Counted from the stretch's first letter, positions 18,078 through 27,165 are shown. The stretch: DNA of 64,000 nt from Martinezella rhizogenes (GCF_027460065.1 NZ_JAPYZZ010000013.1:108872-172871); one strand, 5' to 3'. Made by a program: numbers and translations. The notes: generated by a model not told the origin, from the letters alone.

Positions 18078-18106
18078 TATATCGCTCAATCGTTTTTGGA
18101 ATGCAA
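18078..18106 (-). promoter_or_regulatory. Candidate promoter of tRNA-Gly
   Basis: On the minus strand TTGCAT (18101-18106) and GATATA (18078-18083) are 17 bp apart, about 60 bp upstream of the mature tRNA 5' end. The rest of 18107-18360 shows no gene that I can support. Confidence 0.45.
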
Positions 18107-18386
18107 CAGTTTCTTTTGCGGTTTCGGTGGAAATCCTTCCGGTCGCGGGTTTATTCGAAAGGGCGTGCCCGATGCGGTTCCGGATGGTGGCAGTGGCGGG
18201 CGAAAGCATTGTTTCGGCTGCTCTTTATTCCAGCAGCAAAGGGCGCACGGACGGCCGATAGTGCAGGAAATAACCTGTTTACATTTGGTTAAAATCTGAT
18301 TCGACAAGTGATTCGTTCGGGTGTACAAAATTGATGCCCACGAAAAAGAAACGATACTTGGCATATCATCATCGGGAGGATGAGCC

Positions 18387-18608
18387 TTGTCGTACGCAGC
18401 TTTTGAAAGAGTCGGCGCACAATTGTCGCCAGAACAAATCACCGATCTGCAGAATATTTTCGATGGTGTTTGTTTCGAGTGTTTTCAGGATCGCAGCAGC
18501 CATGTTGCCAATGAATGTGCAGCAATTTTGATCCGCAGCGCCCAGCGCGGCATTCTGGATCATGAAATGTTGCGCGACATAGGGCTTGCTGTTCTGCGCC
18601 GCCATTGA
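18387..18608 (+). CDS. Small protein of unknown function (73 residues, TTG start)
   Basis: A 73-residue soluble, helical-looking protein with three cysteines, two of them close together in CFECF and one in NECAAIL. Start TTG at 18387 is supported by GGGAGGA six bases upstream; no in-frame ATG precedes it. It is followed 17 bp later by a strong terminator shared with dps, which supports a real transcription unit. I do not recognise the family. Confidence 0.6.
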   Translation: MSYAAFERVGAQLSPEQITDLQNIFDGVCFECFQDRSSHVANECAAILIRSAQRGILDHEMLRDIGLAVLRRH

Positions 18609-18624
18609 TGACATCATCTCTACT

Positions 18625-18655
18625 AAAAAGCGCCCGAATCTCTCGGGCGCTTTGC
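18625..18655. terminator. Bidirectional rho-independent terminator
   Basis: AAGCGCCCGA pairs with TCGGGCGCTT with A residues on one side and T residues on the other. It lies between two convergent genes, the 73-residue gene and dps. Confidence 0.85.
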
Positions 18656-18685
18656 TTTGACGGACCTGCTGGAAATGCTTTCGGC

Positions 18686-19174
18686 TCAGCTCTTTTCCTG
18701 TACATGGGCTTCGAGGAACCACAGGGATTTGTCGAGATCGCGCGAGGCGGCGGTGAAGATATCGGCCGTCGTCGGATCGCCGGCCTCGTCGGAATCGTCG
18801 ATCGCCTTGCGGATCATGTTCGCCACCTCGCCATAACGCTCGATCAGAGCGTCGAGATGATCGTGGATTTTATAGATATCGGTCGGATAGGCCTTGAGCT
18901 TCGTCGTTGAAGAGACGGCTTGCAGGCTGCCGAGCGCCGTGCCGCCAAGCTGCACGACGCGTTCGGCAATCGTATCGCCGTGATTGTCGAGCTGGGTGCG
19001 GAAGGTGTCGAGAAGTTCGTGGACGGCGATGAATTGCGGGCCTTTCAGGTTCCAGTGCGCCTGCTTGGTGACAAGCGCAAGGTCGATCACCGAGGCCAGC
19101 GATTCATTCAGAATGCCGATTACGGTCGATTTCGCGTTGGAAGGCAGATCGTTTTTCGTCTTGTGCGTCTTCAT
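18686..19174 (-). CDS. dps: DNA starvation/stationary-phase protection protein, ferritin-like
   Basis: The 162-residue Dps forms 12-subunit shells that oxidise Fe2+ with peroxide and protect DNA. The inter-subunit ferroxidase ligands are all present: His40, His52, Asp56, Asp67 and Glu71, with the same spacing as in E. coli Dps. The N-terminus is short and lysine-rich, fitting DNA binding. It is a single gene, next to the siderophore ABC importer, which fits an iron or oxidative-stress setting. Confidence 0.95.
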   Translation of the reverse strand: MKTHKTKNDLPSNAKSTVIGILNESLASVIDLALVTKQAHWNLKGPQFIAVHELLDTFRTQLDNHGDTIAERVVQLGGTALGSLQAVSSTTKLKAYPTDIYKIHDHLDALIERYGEVANMIRKAIDDSDEAGDPTTADIFTAASRDLDKSLWFLEAHVQEKS

Positions 19175-19297
19175 CGATGTCTCCTGAAGTTGCGGACGGA
19201 ATGCCGCTTTGGAAAAGTCTGTCGATTAACGTCCGGGCCTGTGGCCCTGTTCCATGTTAAGCACTGCAGCGGCAAAAAATCCTGCGCAATCATCATG

Positions 19298-20056
19298 TCA
19301 TTCGTAAAACAGGCAGATGCGCCGGCCGTCTATGTCCTCGACGCGGATCGGCATGTCGTAGATGTCCTTGAGAATCTCCGGGCGGATGATTTCTTCCGCC
19401 GGTCCCTGATGGCAGATGCGGCCCTCGCGCATGGCGATGATGGTGTCGGAATACCAGGAGGCGAAGTTGATGTCGTGCAGCACCAGAACCACGGTCTTTT
19501 TCAATTCGTCGGCTGCCTTGCGCATGATCTTCATCATGCTGGAGGCATGTTTCATGTCGAGATTGTTGAGCGGCTCGTCGAGCAGCACATAATCCGTGTC
19601 CTGACACAGAACCATGGCTACGAAGGCGCGCTGGCGCTGGCCGCCGGAAAGCTCGTCCAGAAAACGGCCGGCCAGCGGTTCGAGATGGAGATATTCCAGC
19701 GCCCGGTCGATATGGACCTTGTCCTCGATGGTCGGGCGGCCCTTGGAATAGGGGTAACGGCCGAAACCGACGAGATCGCGCACCGTCAGGCGCGAGGAGA
19801 TGTGGTTGTCTTGCCGCAGGATCGAAAGGCGTTTTGCCAGCGTATCGGAAGCGGTCTTGCTCACATCCAGACCATCGACCGTCACGGTTCCTGCATCCAT
19901 GGACATCAGCCGCGCGACGATGGAAAGCAGCGTGGATTTTCCCGCCCCGTTCGGGCCGATGATCGAGGTGACGCCGCCTGCCGGAATGGAGACGGAGACG
20001 TCGTCGACGACGAGCGTATCGCCATAGGATTTGCTGATCTGACTGGCGATGATCAT
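19298..20056 (-). CDS. Siderophore ABC importer, ATP-binding protein
   Basis: The 252-residue ATPase has Walker A GPNGAGKST (about 34-42), the Q-loop LRQDNH, signature LSGGQRQRA, Walker B VLLDEPLNNLD and switch histidine VLHDINFA. This is the FecE/FepC type, closest in style to the YclP/FatE group. It powers the two permeases encoded just upstream. Its ATG overlaps the stop of the preceding permease gene by four bases (ATGA), so translation is coupled. It is the last gene of the operon. Confidence 0.93.
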   Translation of the reverse strand: MIIASQISKSYGDTLVVDDVSVSIPAGGVTSIIGPNGAGKSTLLSIVARLMSMDAGTVTVDGLDVSKTASDTLAKRLSILRQDNHISSRLTVRDLVGFGRYPYSKGRPTIEDKVHIDRALEYLHLEPLAGRFLDELSGGQRQRAFVAMVLCQDTDYVLLDEPLNNLDMKHASSMMKIMRKAADELKKTVVLVLHDINFASWYSDTIIAMREGRICHQGPAEEIIRPEILKDIYDMPIRVEDIDGRRICLFYE

Positions 20057-21021
20057 CGCGCACCCCGCTTTAAAATAAGACCGATAAAGACGATGCCGCC
20101 CAGGAATTCGATGATGATGGAAAGTGCCGTATCGAAGGCGAAGACCCGCTCCAGCACCACCTGGCCACCAACGAGGCAGATTATGGCGATGAGGATCGCC
20201 GCCGGCAGCACATAGGCGTGTTTGCCGTTGCCGGTGAGATAATGGGCAAGGGCGGCGACCAGCAGGCCGAAGAACATGACCGGGCCAACGAGCGCTGTTG
20301 AGACGGCGACGAGCACGGAGACCAGCACGAGGATGATGGTGACCGTGCGTTTATAGTCGACGCCGAGGCTGATGGCCGTTGCCCGGCCAAGCGAGAGGAC
20401 GTCGAGCGTGTGCATGAGGCGCAGCCCGATGATGCTCACGACACCGATGATGATCGCCGAGATCGTCAGAAGCGTGGGATCGATGGAGTTGAAGCTGGCG
20501 AAGAGCACGTCCTGCAGCACGGTATATTCGTTCGGATCGAGCACGCGCTGCATGAAGCCCGAGAGGCTGCGGAAAAAGACGCCGAAGACGATGCCTACCA
20601 GTACGAGAAGATGCAGGCTGCGTTCCGCGCCAACGAAAAGCCAGCGGTAGAGCAGGGCGGAAAAGGTGACGAGCAGCGCGGTTTCAACGATGAACTTCAG
20701 CTGCGGATCGATCATGACAACGGTTGCCGAGCCGAAGACGAAGATCAGCCCGGTCTGCATCAGCACATAAAGCGAATCGAAACCCATCACCGAGGGGGTG
20801 AGGATGCGATTGTTGGTGACCGTCTGGAACAGCACGGTGGAGACGGCAATGGCATAGGCCACCAGCAAGAGCGACAGAAGCTTGATGCCGCGAAACGGCA
20901 GTACGAAGCTCCAGCTCCCTTTTGCGCCGAGCGTCATGAAGGCGGCCATGGAGATGAGTGCGAATGCCGCAAGCACGAGCAGAACGGTTTTTGCACGCCG
21001 GTCGGGATGTCTCTCACGCAT
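20053..21021 (-). CDS. Siderophore ABC importer, permease 2 (FecCD family)
   Basis: The 322-residue FecCD-type permease has about nine or ten membrane helices and the conserved ATPase-contact region around LGRATAISLGVDYKR. ATG at 21021 lies inside the end of the preceding permease gene (overlap of eight bases, ATGCGTGA), so the two are translationally coupled; the longer upstream frame is only overlap with that gene. It pairs with the other permease to form the channel for the ferric-siderophore. Confidence 0.92.
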   Translation of the reverse strand: MRERHPDRRAKTVLLVLAAFALISMAAFMTLGAKGSWSFVLPFRGIKLLSLLLVAYAIAVSTVLFQTVTNNRILTPSVMGFDSLYVLMQTGLIFVFGSATVVMIDPQLKFIVETALLVTFSALLYRWLFVGAERSLHLLVLVGIVFGVFFRSLSGFMQRVLDPNEYTVLQDVLFASFNSIDPTLLTISAIIIGVVSIIGLRLMHTLDVLSLGRATAISLGVDYKRTVTIILVLVSVLVAVSTALVGPVMFFGLLVAALAHYLTGNGKHAYVLPAAILIAIICLVGGQVVLERVFAFDTALSIIIEFLGGIVFIGLILKRGAR

Positions 21022-21979
21022 GGTGGCGTTTCCGCAGCAGGAGATAGAGGAACAGCACGCTGCCGATGACGCCGACCACGGTGCCGATCGGTATCTCGTA
21101 TGGCGCGCGCACGGTCCGGCCGATGATGTCGCAGGAAAGCACGAAGACCGCGCCAAGTGTTGCCACCCAGGGCACGGAGCGGCGCATATTGTCGCCGATC
21201 ATCAGGCTGACGACATTCGGTACGATCAGGCCGAGAAACGGGATCATGCCGACGGTGACGACGACGACGGCGCTGACCAGCGAAACGATTGTGAGACCGA
21301 GCGCCATCACCCGGCGGTAGTTGAGGCCGAGATTGGTGGTGAAGTCGCGCCCCATGCCGGCCACGGTGAAGCGGTCGGCGGCGAGATAGGCGGCAATGGC
21401 GAAGAAGAAACCGACCCAGAGCAATTCATAACGGCCGCGCAGCACGCCGGAAAAATCGCCGGTCATCCATGCGCCGAGCGATTGCAGCAGGTCGAAACGA
21501 TAGGCGAAGAATGTGGTGATGGCGGAAATGACGCCGCCCAGCATGATGCCGATCAGCGGCACCAGCAGCACATCGCGCAGCGGCACCTGTCTCAGGATAC
21601 GCAGGAACAGCGCTGTTCCGGCGAGCGCGAAAGCCGCCGCCACCAGCATCTTGCCGAAGATGGGCGTTTCGGGTGCAAACAGGGTGACGACGAGAAGGCC
21701 GAGACCGGCGGATTCGGTCGTGCCGGCCGTCGAAGGTTCCACGAAGCGGTTGCGCACCAGCATCTGCATGATGAGACCGGCAATCGCCATGGAGCTGCCG
21801 GCCAAGATGAGCGCCAGCGTGCGCGGAATGCGGCTGACGAGCAGCACGCGCAGCGCATCCGCGCTCGTATCAGGCGCGAAGAGCGTTGTGAGCGAAACGT
21901 CGCTCACGCCGACGAACAGGCTGACGATGGCGAGCGTCAAGGCCAGAAGAAGGGCTGATATGAGGGGCAGGGATTTCAC
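21014..21979 (-). CDS. Siderophore ABC importer, permease 1 (FecCD family)
   Basis: The 321-residue membrane protein belongs to the FecCD/BtuC permease family, with LVSRIPRTLALILAGSSMAI near the N-terminus and MGRDFTTNLGLNYRRVMALG as the coupling loop. It forms the heterodimeric channel with the next gene. The binding-protein gene lies 199 bp upstream on the same strand; the gap is filled by a palindromic repeat (22053-22138), which may lower expression of the membrane genes relative to the binding protein. Confidence 0.93.
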   Translation of the reverse strand: MKSLPLISALLLALTLAIVSLFVGVSDVSLTTLFAPDTSADALRVLLVSRIPRTLALILAGSSMAIAGLIMQMLVRNRFVEPSTAGTTESAGLGLLVVTLFAPETPIFGKMLVAAAFALAGTALFLRILRQVPLRDVLLVPLIGIMLGGVISAITTFFAYRFDLLQSLGAWMTGDFSGVLRGRYELLWVGFFFAIAAYLAADRFTVAGMGRDFTTNLGLNYRRVMALGLTIVSLVSAVVVVTVGMIPFLGLIVPNVVSLMIGDNMRRSVPWVATLGAVFVLSCDIIGRTVRAPYEIPIGTVVGVIGSVLFLYLLLRKRHHA

Positions 21980-22052
21980 GTTGGTGATGTTTCAAAAATG
22001 GTAGGCGTTCAGGCGACCTCGCAGGGTGCCGAGAAGGCGTAAACCTCTCCTC

Positions 22053-22138
22053 CGTCATCCTCGGGCTTGTCCCGAGGATCTGCAACCGATTGATTTATTC
22101 GACGTGTTTAGATCCTTGGGACAAGCCCAAGGATGACG
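22053..22138. repeat. RIME-like palindromic repeat, family A (copy 2)
   Basis: Same architecture as 6527-6613. The right-hand hairpin has CCTTGGG paired with CCCAAGG where the other arm has CCTCGGG with CCCGAGG, so both sides of the base pair have changed together. It sits inside the siderophore ABC operon, between binding protein and permease. Confidence 0.9.
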
Positions 22139-22178
22139 TTGCGTATGGAGCAGCCTTGGAGAAGATGGTCTGTGCCTT

Positions 22179-23117
22179 CTACGACTTCTTGCCTGAAACC
22201 GCGTTGTAGACCTGATCGAGCAAAGTGGTGAGCGCCGTATAACCGCTGCTGACGATATAGGCCGCCTGCGGATCGAGATAGACGATCTGCTTTTTCTTCC
22301 AGGCATTGGTCTGGTGGATCAGTTCGTTGTCCAGCACCTGTGCGGCGGCCTTGCCGGGGTCGGTGGCGCGGCCGATGCCGGCGTCACGGTCGATCACGAA
22401 CAGCCACTCGGGATTGACCTCGGCCAGATATTCGAAGGAGACGACGTCACCGCGGTCGAAGCGGTCATCAATGTCGGCGGCGACCGGCTTGAAGCCGATC
22501 TCGGTGTGCAGCCAGCCGGTGCGCGAGCTCGGGCCATAGACGCCGACCTTGCCGGCATTGGTCAGCAGGATCATCGCCGTGCCGGAATTCGGGGCGATCT
22601 CTTTCAGCCTGGCGACTTTTTCGTCGAGGGCGGCGTCGAGCTTCTTTGCCTCTTCCTGCTTGCCGAAGATATCGCCGAGCTTGGTGATGTTGCCTTTGAC
22701 GCTGTTGATGAATTCCTTGGAATCGATCGACATGTCGATGGCGGGCGTGATCTTCGAAACGTCAGGATATTTCGCCCGCGAACGGCCGCCGACGATGACG
22801 AGATCGGCTTCAGCCGCATTGATCGCCTCGTAATCGGGCTCGAACAGCGTGCCGACCTTCAGATATTTGCCGTGGGCATATTTCTGCAGATAGGCAGGCA
22901 GGTTTGAGTTGACGACACCGGCGGGCTCGACACCGAGCGCATCGAGATTGTCGAGCGAGGGAATATCCAGAACCAGAACCTTCTTCGGTGCCGCTTTCAG
23001 CACGGTTTCGCCCTGCGCATGGCTGATCGTCATTTCCTGCGCGCCTGCGGTCATCGCGCCAAGGCTGAAGGCTGCTGCCGCCAGCAGCCGAACGGGGAGG
23101 GTGAAGTTGATGGCCAC
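22179..23117 (-). CDS. Siderophore ABC importer, periplasmic binding protein (FatB/CeuE/YclQ-like)
   Basis: The 312-residue protein has a signal peptide (to about residue 26, ending MTAGAQ) and a class III (BtuF/FhuD-fold) binding domain. Features such as VLVLDIPSLDNLDALGV and EADLVIVGGRSR match the FatB/CeuE/YclQ group that binds catechol-type ferric siderophores. There is no lipobox. GTG at 23117 was chosen because it starts exactly at the signal peptide with AGGGA upstream; an ATG at 23204 would add an unlikely basic stretch. It is the first gene of the operon, with iron-box-like sites upstream. Confidence 0.9.
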   Translation of the reverse strand: MAINFTLPVRLLAAAAFSLGAMTAGAQEMTISHAQGETVLKAAPKKVLVLDIPSLDNLDALGVEPAGVVNSNLPAYLQKYAHGKYLKVGTLFEPDYEAINAAEADLVIVGGRSRAKYPDVSKITPAIDMSIDSKEFINSVKGNITKLGDIFGKQEEAKKLDAALDEKVARLKEIAPNSGTAMILLTNAGKVGVYGPSSRTGWLHTEIGFKPVAADIDDRFDRGDVVSFEYLAEVNPEWLFVIDRDAGIGRATDPGKAAAQVLDNELIHQTNAWKKKQIVYLDPQAAYIVSSGYTALTTLLDQVYNAVSGKKS

Positions 23118-23176
23118 GGATATGTCCCTTGCAATATGGTTCCAAGCCCGCGGAAGGATGTCCCGGCGGGTTAACT

Positions 23177-23191
23177 TGATGTCAACTGTCA
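23177..23191. promoter_or_regulatory. Candidate RirA operator (IRO box)
   Basis: TGA-N9-TCA (TGATGTCAACTGTCA) matches the palindromic core described for the iron-responsive operator bound by RirA in rhizobia. It lies 60 bp upstream of the binding-protein start. Confidence 0.5.
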
Positions 23192-23228
23192 GCTTTATTG
23201 GCAAGGTTCGCGGAAATCAAAAATATGT

Positions 23229-23245
23229 TTTAGAACGGTTCTGAA
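23229..23245. promoter_or_regulatory. Candidate Irr box (ICE)
   Basis: TTTAGAA-CGG-TTCTGAA is a 17-bp near-perfect palindrome resembling the Irr-bound element TTTAGAA-N3-TTCTAAA. It is 112 bp upstream of the binding-protein start. Confidence 0.5.
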
Positions 23246-23300
23246 TTGCGGTGAGCGGGAAATGTGGGGGCGGGAGAGCATGGCTTGCGATCTCTCCGGA

Positions 23301-23387
23301 CGTCATCCTCGGGCTTGTCCCGAGGATCTAATCACGTTGAACAAAATCGATGGGTTGCAGATCCTCGGGACAAGCCCGAGGATGACG
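23301..23387. repeat. RIME-like palindromic repeat, family A (copy 3)
   Basis: Two inverted hairpins identical in sequence to those at 6527-6613, with a different spacer of about 30 bp. It lies between the siderophore importer promoter and a small lipoprotein gene. Confidence 0.9.
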
Positions 23388-23436
23388 GAAGCACCGTTTT
23401 CACTCGCGTCGCTAACCCAGTCTGTGTCCGCACGCC

Positions 23437-23697
23437 TCAATCCGGCGGCCAGTCACCAACAATTTCGCGCCTCTCCAGTTTCAGTGACCGGTCGGGCTGC
23501 ACACGGTAGGTCTCAACCGCAAGCCGTCCGTCACCCATGACGAATTCATTGCTGAGTGTGCTGCCGATGGGGGACTTGGTCAATTTGGTGCGGGGTTGCC
23601 CGCCGTAGGTGATACTGCCGGGAATGGGTTGCACGTCGGGTGCCGCGGTGGCGCAACCGGCGAGCGCCAGAACCATCATGATTGCGATCGTGCGCAT
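23437..23697 (-). CDS. Small lipoprotein of unknown function
   Basis: The 86-residue protein starts MRTIAIMMVLALAGC, a lipoprotein signal with lipobox LAGC (Cys15), followed by a proline-rich stretch and a short beta-rich domain ending in GDWPPD. It is expected to be anchored in the periplasm. ATG at 23697 has AGGAG upstream and begins the signal; the longer frame to 23784 overlaps the terminator of tctA. I do not recognise the domain. Confidence 0.75.
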   Translation of the reverse strand: MRTIAIMMVLALAGCATAAPDVQPIPGSITYGGQPRTKLTKSPIGSTLSNEFVMGDGRLAVETYRVQPDRSLKLERREIVGDWPPD

Positions 23698-23768
23698 GTT
23701 TTTCTCCTGCGTTTGGGGCGGAATCATATCACGGTCACGTCGGCGCCACACATCCCGTTGGCGTGAAT

Positions 23769-23799
23769 AAAAAAAGCCCCGCATCCGGAGATACGGGGC
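23769..23799 (-). terminator. Rho-independent terminator of the tct operon
   Basis: On the minus strand CCCCGTATC pairs with GATGCGGGG and is followed by seven T residues, about 30 bp after the tctA stop. Confidence 0.85.
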
Positions 23800-23826
23800 C
23801 AGTTGCCTTGGGAGGTTTCCGGTTTC

Positions 23827-25344
23827 TCAGTCCTCGTTGGCGGCAAGCTGCGACAGCACCTCGCCGCGGCCGCGGATGCGCATGATGAGCGGGACGATGA
23901 AGGCGGCGGCCGCCACGATGAAGAGGCCAACGGCAATTGGCGAGGTGAGCAGCACCGTCGGATCGCCCTGGCCGATGGCGAGCGCGCGGCGCAGCTGCTG
24001 TTCGGCCAGCGGGCCGAGGATGAGGCCGACGACCGCGGGCGCAATCGGATAACCGAAGATGCGCATGATATAGCCGAGGATACCGAAGGCGAGCAGCATG
24101 CCGAGTTCGAACACCGACGGGTTGGCGCCGATGGTGCCGAGCGTGGCGAACAGCAGGATGCCGGCATAAAGCCAGGGCTTCGGAATGGTCAGCAGCTTCA
24201 CCCAGAGACCGACGAGCGGCAGGTTGAGCACCAGCAGCATCAGGTTGGCGATGAACAGGCTGGCGATCAGGCCCCAGACGAGCTGCGGATTGGTGGCGAA
24301 CAGCAGCGGGCCGGGCTGCAGGCCGAACTGCTGGAAACCGGCGAGCATGATGGCGGCGGTTGCCGTCGTCGGCAGGCCAAGCGTCAGGAGCGGCACGAGC
24401 GTGCCGGCGGCCGACGCATTGTTGGCGGCCTCGGGTCCGGCCACGCCTTCGATAGCGCCATTGCCGAATTCTTCCGGATATTTGGTCAGCTTCTTTTCGG
24501 TGGCGTAGGACAGGAAGGTGCCGATTTCAGCGCCGCCAGCCGGCATCGCGCCAATCGGGAAGCCGATCAAGGTGCCGCGCAGCCAGGGCTTCCAGGATCG
24601 CGCCCAGTCCTGCGCGCTCATCCAGACCGAACCTTTGACGGCCTCGACCTTTTCGTCGCCGCTATTGCCCTGTGCGACGATGAACAGCGTTTCGCCGATC
24701 GCGAACATGGCCACCGCAAGCGTCGTCACTTCGACGCCGTCGAGCAGGTCGGGAATGCCGAAGCTCATGCGCGTCTGGCCGGTCAGCTGGTCGATGCCGA
24801 CGATGGCGAGCGCAAAGCCGATGAACAGCGAGGTGAGACCACGCAGCGCCGAATCCCCGAAAGCGGAGGAAACGGTGACGAAGGCGAGTACCATCAACGC
24901 GAAATATTCGCGCGGGCCGAACACCAGCGCCAGCTTGACGATGTAGGGGGCGACGAAGGCGAGTGCGATGGTGGCGATGAGGCCGGCCACGAAGGAACCG
25001 ATGGCGGCGGTGGCAAGGGCCGGGCCGCCTCTGCCCTTGCGGGCCATCTTGTTGCCTTCGAGCGCCGTCACGATCGAGGCGCTTTCGCCCGGCGTGTTGA
25101 GCAGGATCGAGGTGGTCGAGCCGCCATACATGCCGCCGTAATAGATACCGGCGAACATGATGAGCGAACCGGCGGGATCGAGCCTATAGGTGACGGGCAG
25201 AAGCAGCGCCACCGTCAGCGCCGGGCCGATGCCGGGCAGAACCCCGACGGCGGTGCCGAGCGTCACGCCGATCAGCGCATAAAGCAGGTTCATGGGTTGG
25301 GCGGCAACCTCAAGACCGTGCAGCAGGAATTCAAACGTACTCAT
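23827..25344 (-). CDS. tctA: Tripartite tricarboxylate transporter, large permease (TctA)
   Basis: The 505-residue membrane protein has about 10-12 helices and the TctA marks: a glycine-proline-rich [19 protein letters not shown] segment near the N-terminus and a related [19 protein letters not shown] repeat in the second half. It is the channel subunit of a sodium- or proton-driven, binding-protein-dependent carboxylate importer. ATG at 25344 has AGGGGGA upstream. It is the last gene of tctCBA on this strand and has a terminator. Confidence 0.95.
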   Translation of the reverse strand: MSTFEFLLHGLEVAAQPMNLLYALIGVTLGTAVGVLPGIGPALTVALLLPVTYRLDPAGSLIMFAGIYYGGMYGGSTTSILLNTPGESASIVTALEGNKMARKGRGGPALATAAIGSFVAGLIATIALAFVAPYIVKLALVFGPREYFALMVLAFVTVSSAFGDSALRGLTSLFIGFALAIVGIDQLTGQTRMSFGIPDLLDGVEVTTLAVAMFAIGETLFIVAQGNSGDEKVEAVKGSVWMSAQDWARSWKPWLRGTLIGFPIGAMPAGGAEIGTFLSYATEKKLTKYPEEFGNGAIEGVAGPEAANNASAAGTLVPLLTLGLPTTATAAIMLAGFQQFGLQPGPLLFATNPQLVWGLIASLFIANLMLLVLNLPLVGLWVKLLTIPKPWLYAGILLFATLGTIGANPSVFELGMLLAFGILGYIMRIFGYPIAPAVVGLILGPLAEQQLRRALAIGQGDPTVLLTSPIAVGLFIVAAAAFIVPLIMRIRGRGEVLSQLAANED

Positions 25345-25440
25345 GGAAGGATGTCCCCCTGTCGGGCGAACCGCTGGTCTCTGCGACATCGCGCGCCGGC
25401 GGTTTTGTTATTATGATCTCGAATTTGGTCGGAATGGCTG

Positions 25441-25935
25441 TCAGAAGAACAGCCGTTCCAGAGGCCCGGCGGGCAGGGAAAGCTGCAGCAGCCGCGCGAA
25501 GAGGAGCCAGACGAAGAAGCTCAGGGCGATGCCGACGGGGATCGAATACCAGAGCTTGCGTTTGCCGAAGGCGCGCGCCGTAAACGCGAACAGCAGGCCG
25601 GTGGCGATGGAGAAGCCCGCGACATTGAGCAGCAGCATCTGCGCGGCAAGGCCGGCGACGACCCAGATGACCGGGGCGATTTCCTGCCTGTCGCGTTCGG
25701 GGAAATCACCGCGCCAGGCTTCGATGGCGGTCCACAGCGCGAGGCCGACAAGACAGAAGCCGATGGCATAGGGCACCGTTGCCGGGCCGACCGGGGAATA
25801 ACCGGTGACGCTGGCGAGACGCGCGCTGTCCCAGAAGATCACGCAGGCGATGATGACGAGGAAGATGGCGATCGCCAGCGCCGCCCAGTCAGGGCGGCGC
25901 TTTTGATGCTCTAGAGGGTTGGAACCCTGGCTCAT
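25441..25935 (-). CDS. tctB: Tripartite tricarboxylate transporter, small membrane protein (TctB)
   Basis: The 164-residue protein has four predicted helices, the standard size and layout of TctB. Its ATG overlaps the tctC stop (ATGA), showing translational coupling. It supports the large permease TctA encoded 96 bp downstream. TctB sequences vary strongly, so position is the main evidence. Confidence 0.9.
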   Translation of the reverse strand: MSQGSNPLEHQKRRPDWAALAIAIFLVIIACVIFWDSARLASVTGYSPVGPATVPYAIGFCLVGLALWTAIEAWRGDFPERDRQEIAPVIWVVAGLAAQMLLLNVAGFSIATGLLFAFTARAFGKRKLWYSIPVGIALSFFVWLLFARLLQLSLPAGPLERLFF

Positions 25936-26876
25936 TTTACCAGTCCGATGTCTTTGAGGATGGTGGCGGTGGCGTCGGTATCCTTGGCGAGCTGTGCCTT
26001 GAATTCGTCACCGGCGAGATAGGTATCCATCCAGCCCTTGGTCTTCAGCGTTTCCTGCCACTTGGCGGATTTCACCAGCTTTTCGACGTCGGCATTGATG
26101 GCCTTTTCCTGATCGGCGGAAATGCCGGGGGCTGCCGCGACCATACGCCAGTTCTGGACGACGACATCGAGACCGCTTTCCTTCAGCGTCGGTGCGTCGA
26201 CGCCCTCAAGGCGGTTTTCGCTGGTCACGGCGAGAAGGCGCAGCGTGCCGGCCTTGACCTGGCCTTCGAATTCGCCGTAGCCGGAAACGCCAGCCGTCAC
26301 CTGCGAGCCGAGGATCGAGGCAAGCGCTTCGCCGCCGCCGGAATAGGCGATGTAGTTGATCTTGGTCGGATCGACGCCGGCCGCCTTGGCGATCAGGCCA
26401 ACGGCGATGTGGTCGGTGCCGCCGGCCGAGCCGCCGCCCCAGGAAACGCTGCCCGGGTCTTTCTTCAGCTGGTCGACGAGGTCGCCGATGGTCTTCAGCG
26501 GTGAGGATGCCGGAACCACGATCGCTTCATATTCGCCGGTCAGGCGGGCGATCGGGGTTACTTCCTTCAGCGTCACGGGCGCATTGTTGGTGAGGATCGC
26601 GCCCACCATCACGTAACCGCCGACGATGAGCGCGTTCGGGTTGCCCTTCTGCTGGCTGGCGAACTGCGCAAGACCGATGGTGCCGCCGGCGCCCGGTACG
26701 TTCTGCACCTGAACGCTCTTGGAAATGCCTTCTTCCTGCAGCACGCTCTGCAACGAACGCGCCGTCTGGTCCCAGCCGCCGCCGGGATTGGCGGGCGCAA
26801 TGACGGTATAGTCAGCCGCAGCGGCCGGAAGGGCGATCATGCCCGCCAGAAATGTACCGATAAGAAAATGCTTCAC
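25932..26876 (-). CDS. tctC: Tripartite tricarboxylate transporter, periplasmic binding protein (TctC/Bug)
   Basis: The 314-residue protein has a signal peptide (about 1-21, LPAAAADY) and the Bug-family fold, with PANPGGGWDQTARS near the N-terminus, NVPGAGGTIGLAQF, and the WGGGSAGGTDH loop. It delivers a carboxylate to TctAB; the precise ligand is not readable. GTG at 26876 was chosen with GGAGG nine bases upstream, since it opens at the signal peptide; the frame up to 26951 adds a basic leader. It is the first gene of the operon. Confidence 0.93.
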   Translation of the reverse strand: MKHFLIGTFLAGMIALPAAAADYTVIAPANPGGGWDQTARSLQSVLQEEGISKSVQVQNVPGAGGTIGLAQFASQQKGNPNALIVGGYVMVGAILTNNAPVTLKEVTPIARLTGEYEAIVVPASSPLKTIGDLVDQLKKDPGSVSWGGGSAGGTDHIAVGLIAKAAGVDPTKINYIAYSGGGEALASILGSQVTAGVSGYGEFEGQVKAGTLRLLAVTSENRLEGVDAPTLKESGLDVVVQNWRMVAAAPGISADQEKAINADVEKLVKSAKWQETLKTKGWMDTYLAGDEFKAQLAKDTDATATILKDIGLVK

Positions 26877-27165
26877 TTCGAAAACCCTCCTCAGGATGCC
26901 CTTTTTGGGCGTCGTTTTTCGTTTATGCGGAAGGGATTTCAAGGCGCACATATCCGCCGCTGACGTAGCAGCGCAGAATTCCGGCGGTCCTCAAGATTTC
27001 CTCCCGCATCTTCTTCCGCCTCCACGGAATGAAGAAGGACTACAGAGCATCACAAAAAGCTGTCATCTAACTGACGCTACGCAAGTCCTTGCTCATTTAC
27101 TCTCTATTAATTTCTGGCGGACGTCCACTGCGGGGTGTCGGGTCAGCGCTTTCAAAGCTTGCCGC

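Noticed and set aside
18920..20215. Plus-strand open frame of 431 codons across dps and the siderophore ATPase
   Set aside because: It runs antisense through two well-identified genes and has no recognisable domain.
20882..21958. Plus-strand open frame opposite the siderophore permease
   Set aside because: It is an antisense shadow rich in His, Asp and Gln with no domain. Both permeases beneath it are clear.
19298..23117. Vitamin B12 or haem uptake as the role of this ABC importer
   Set aside because: The binding protein resembles the FatB/CeuE/YclQ siderophore group, and a separate haem importer (hmuTUV) is present.
23803..25416. Long plus-strand open frame opposite tctA
   Set aside because: The product is rich in His, Arg, Asp and Gln without any domain. 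tctA on the other strand is a clear family member over the same range.
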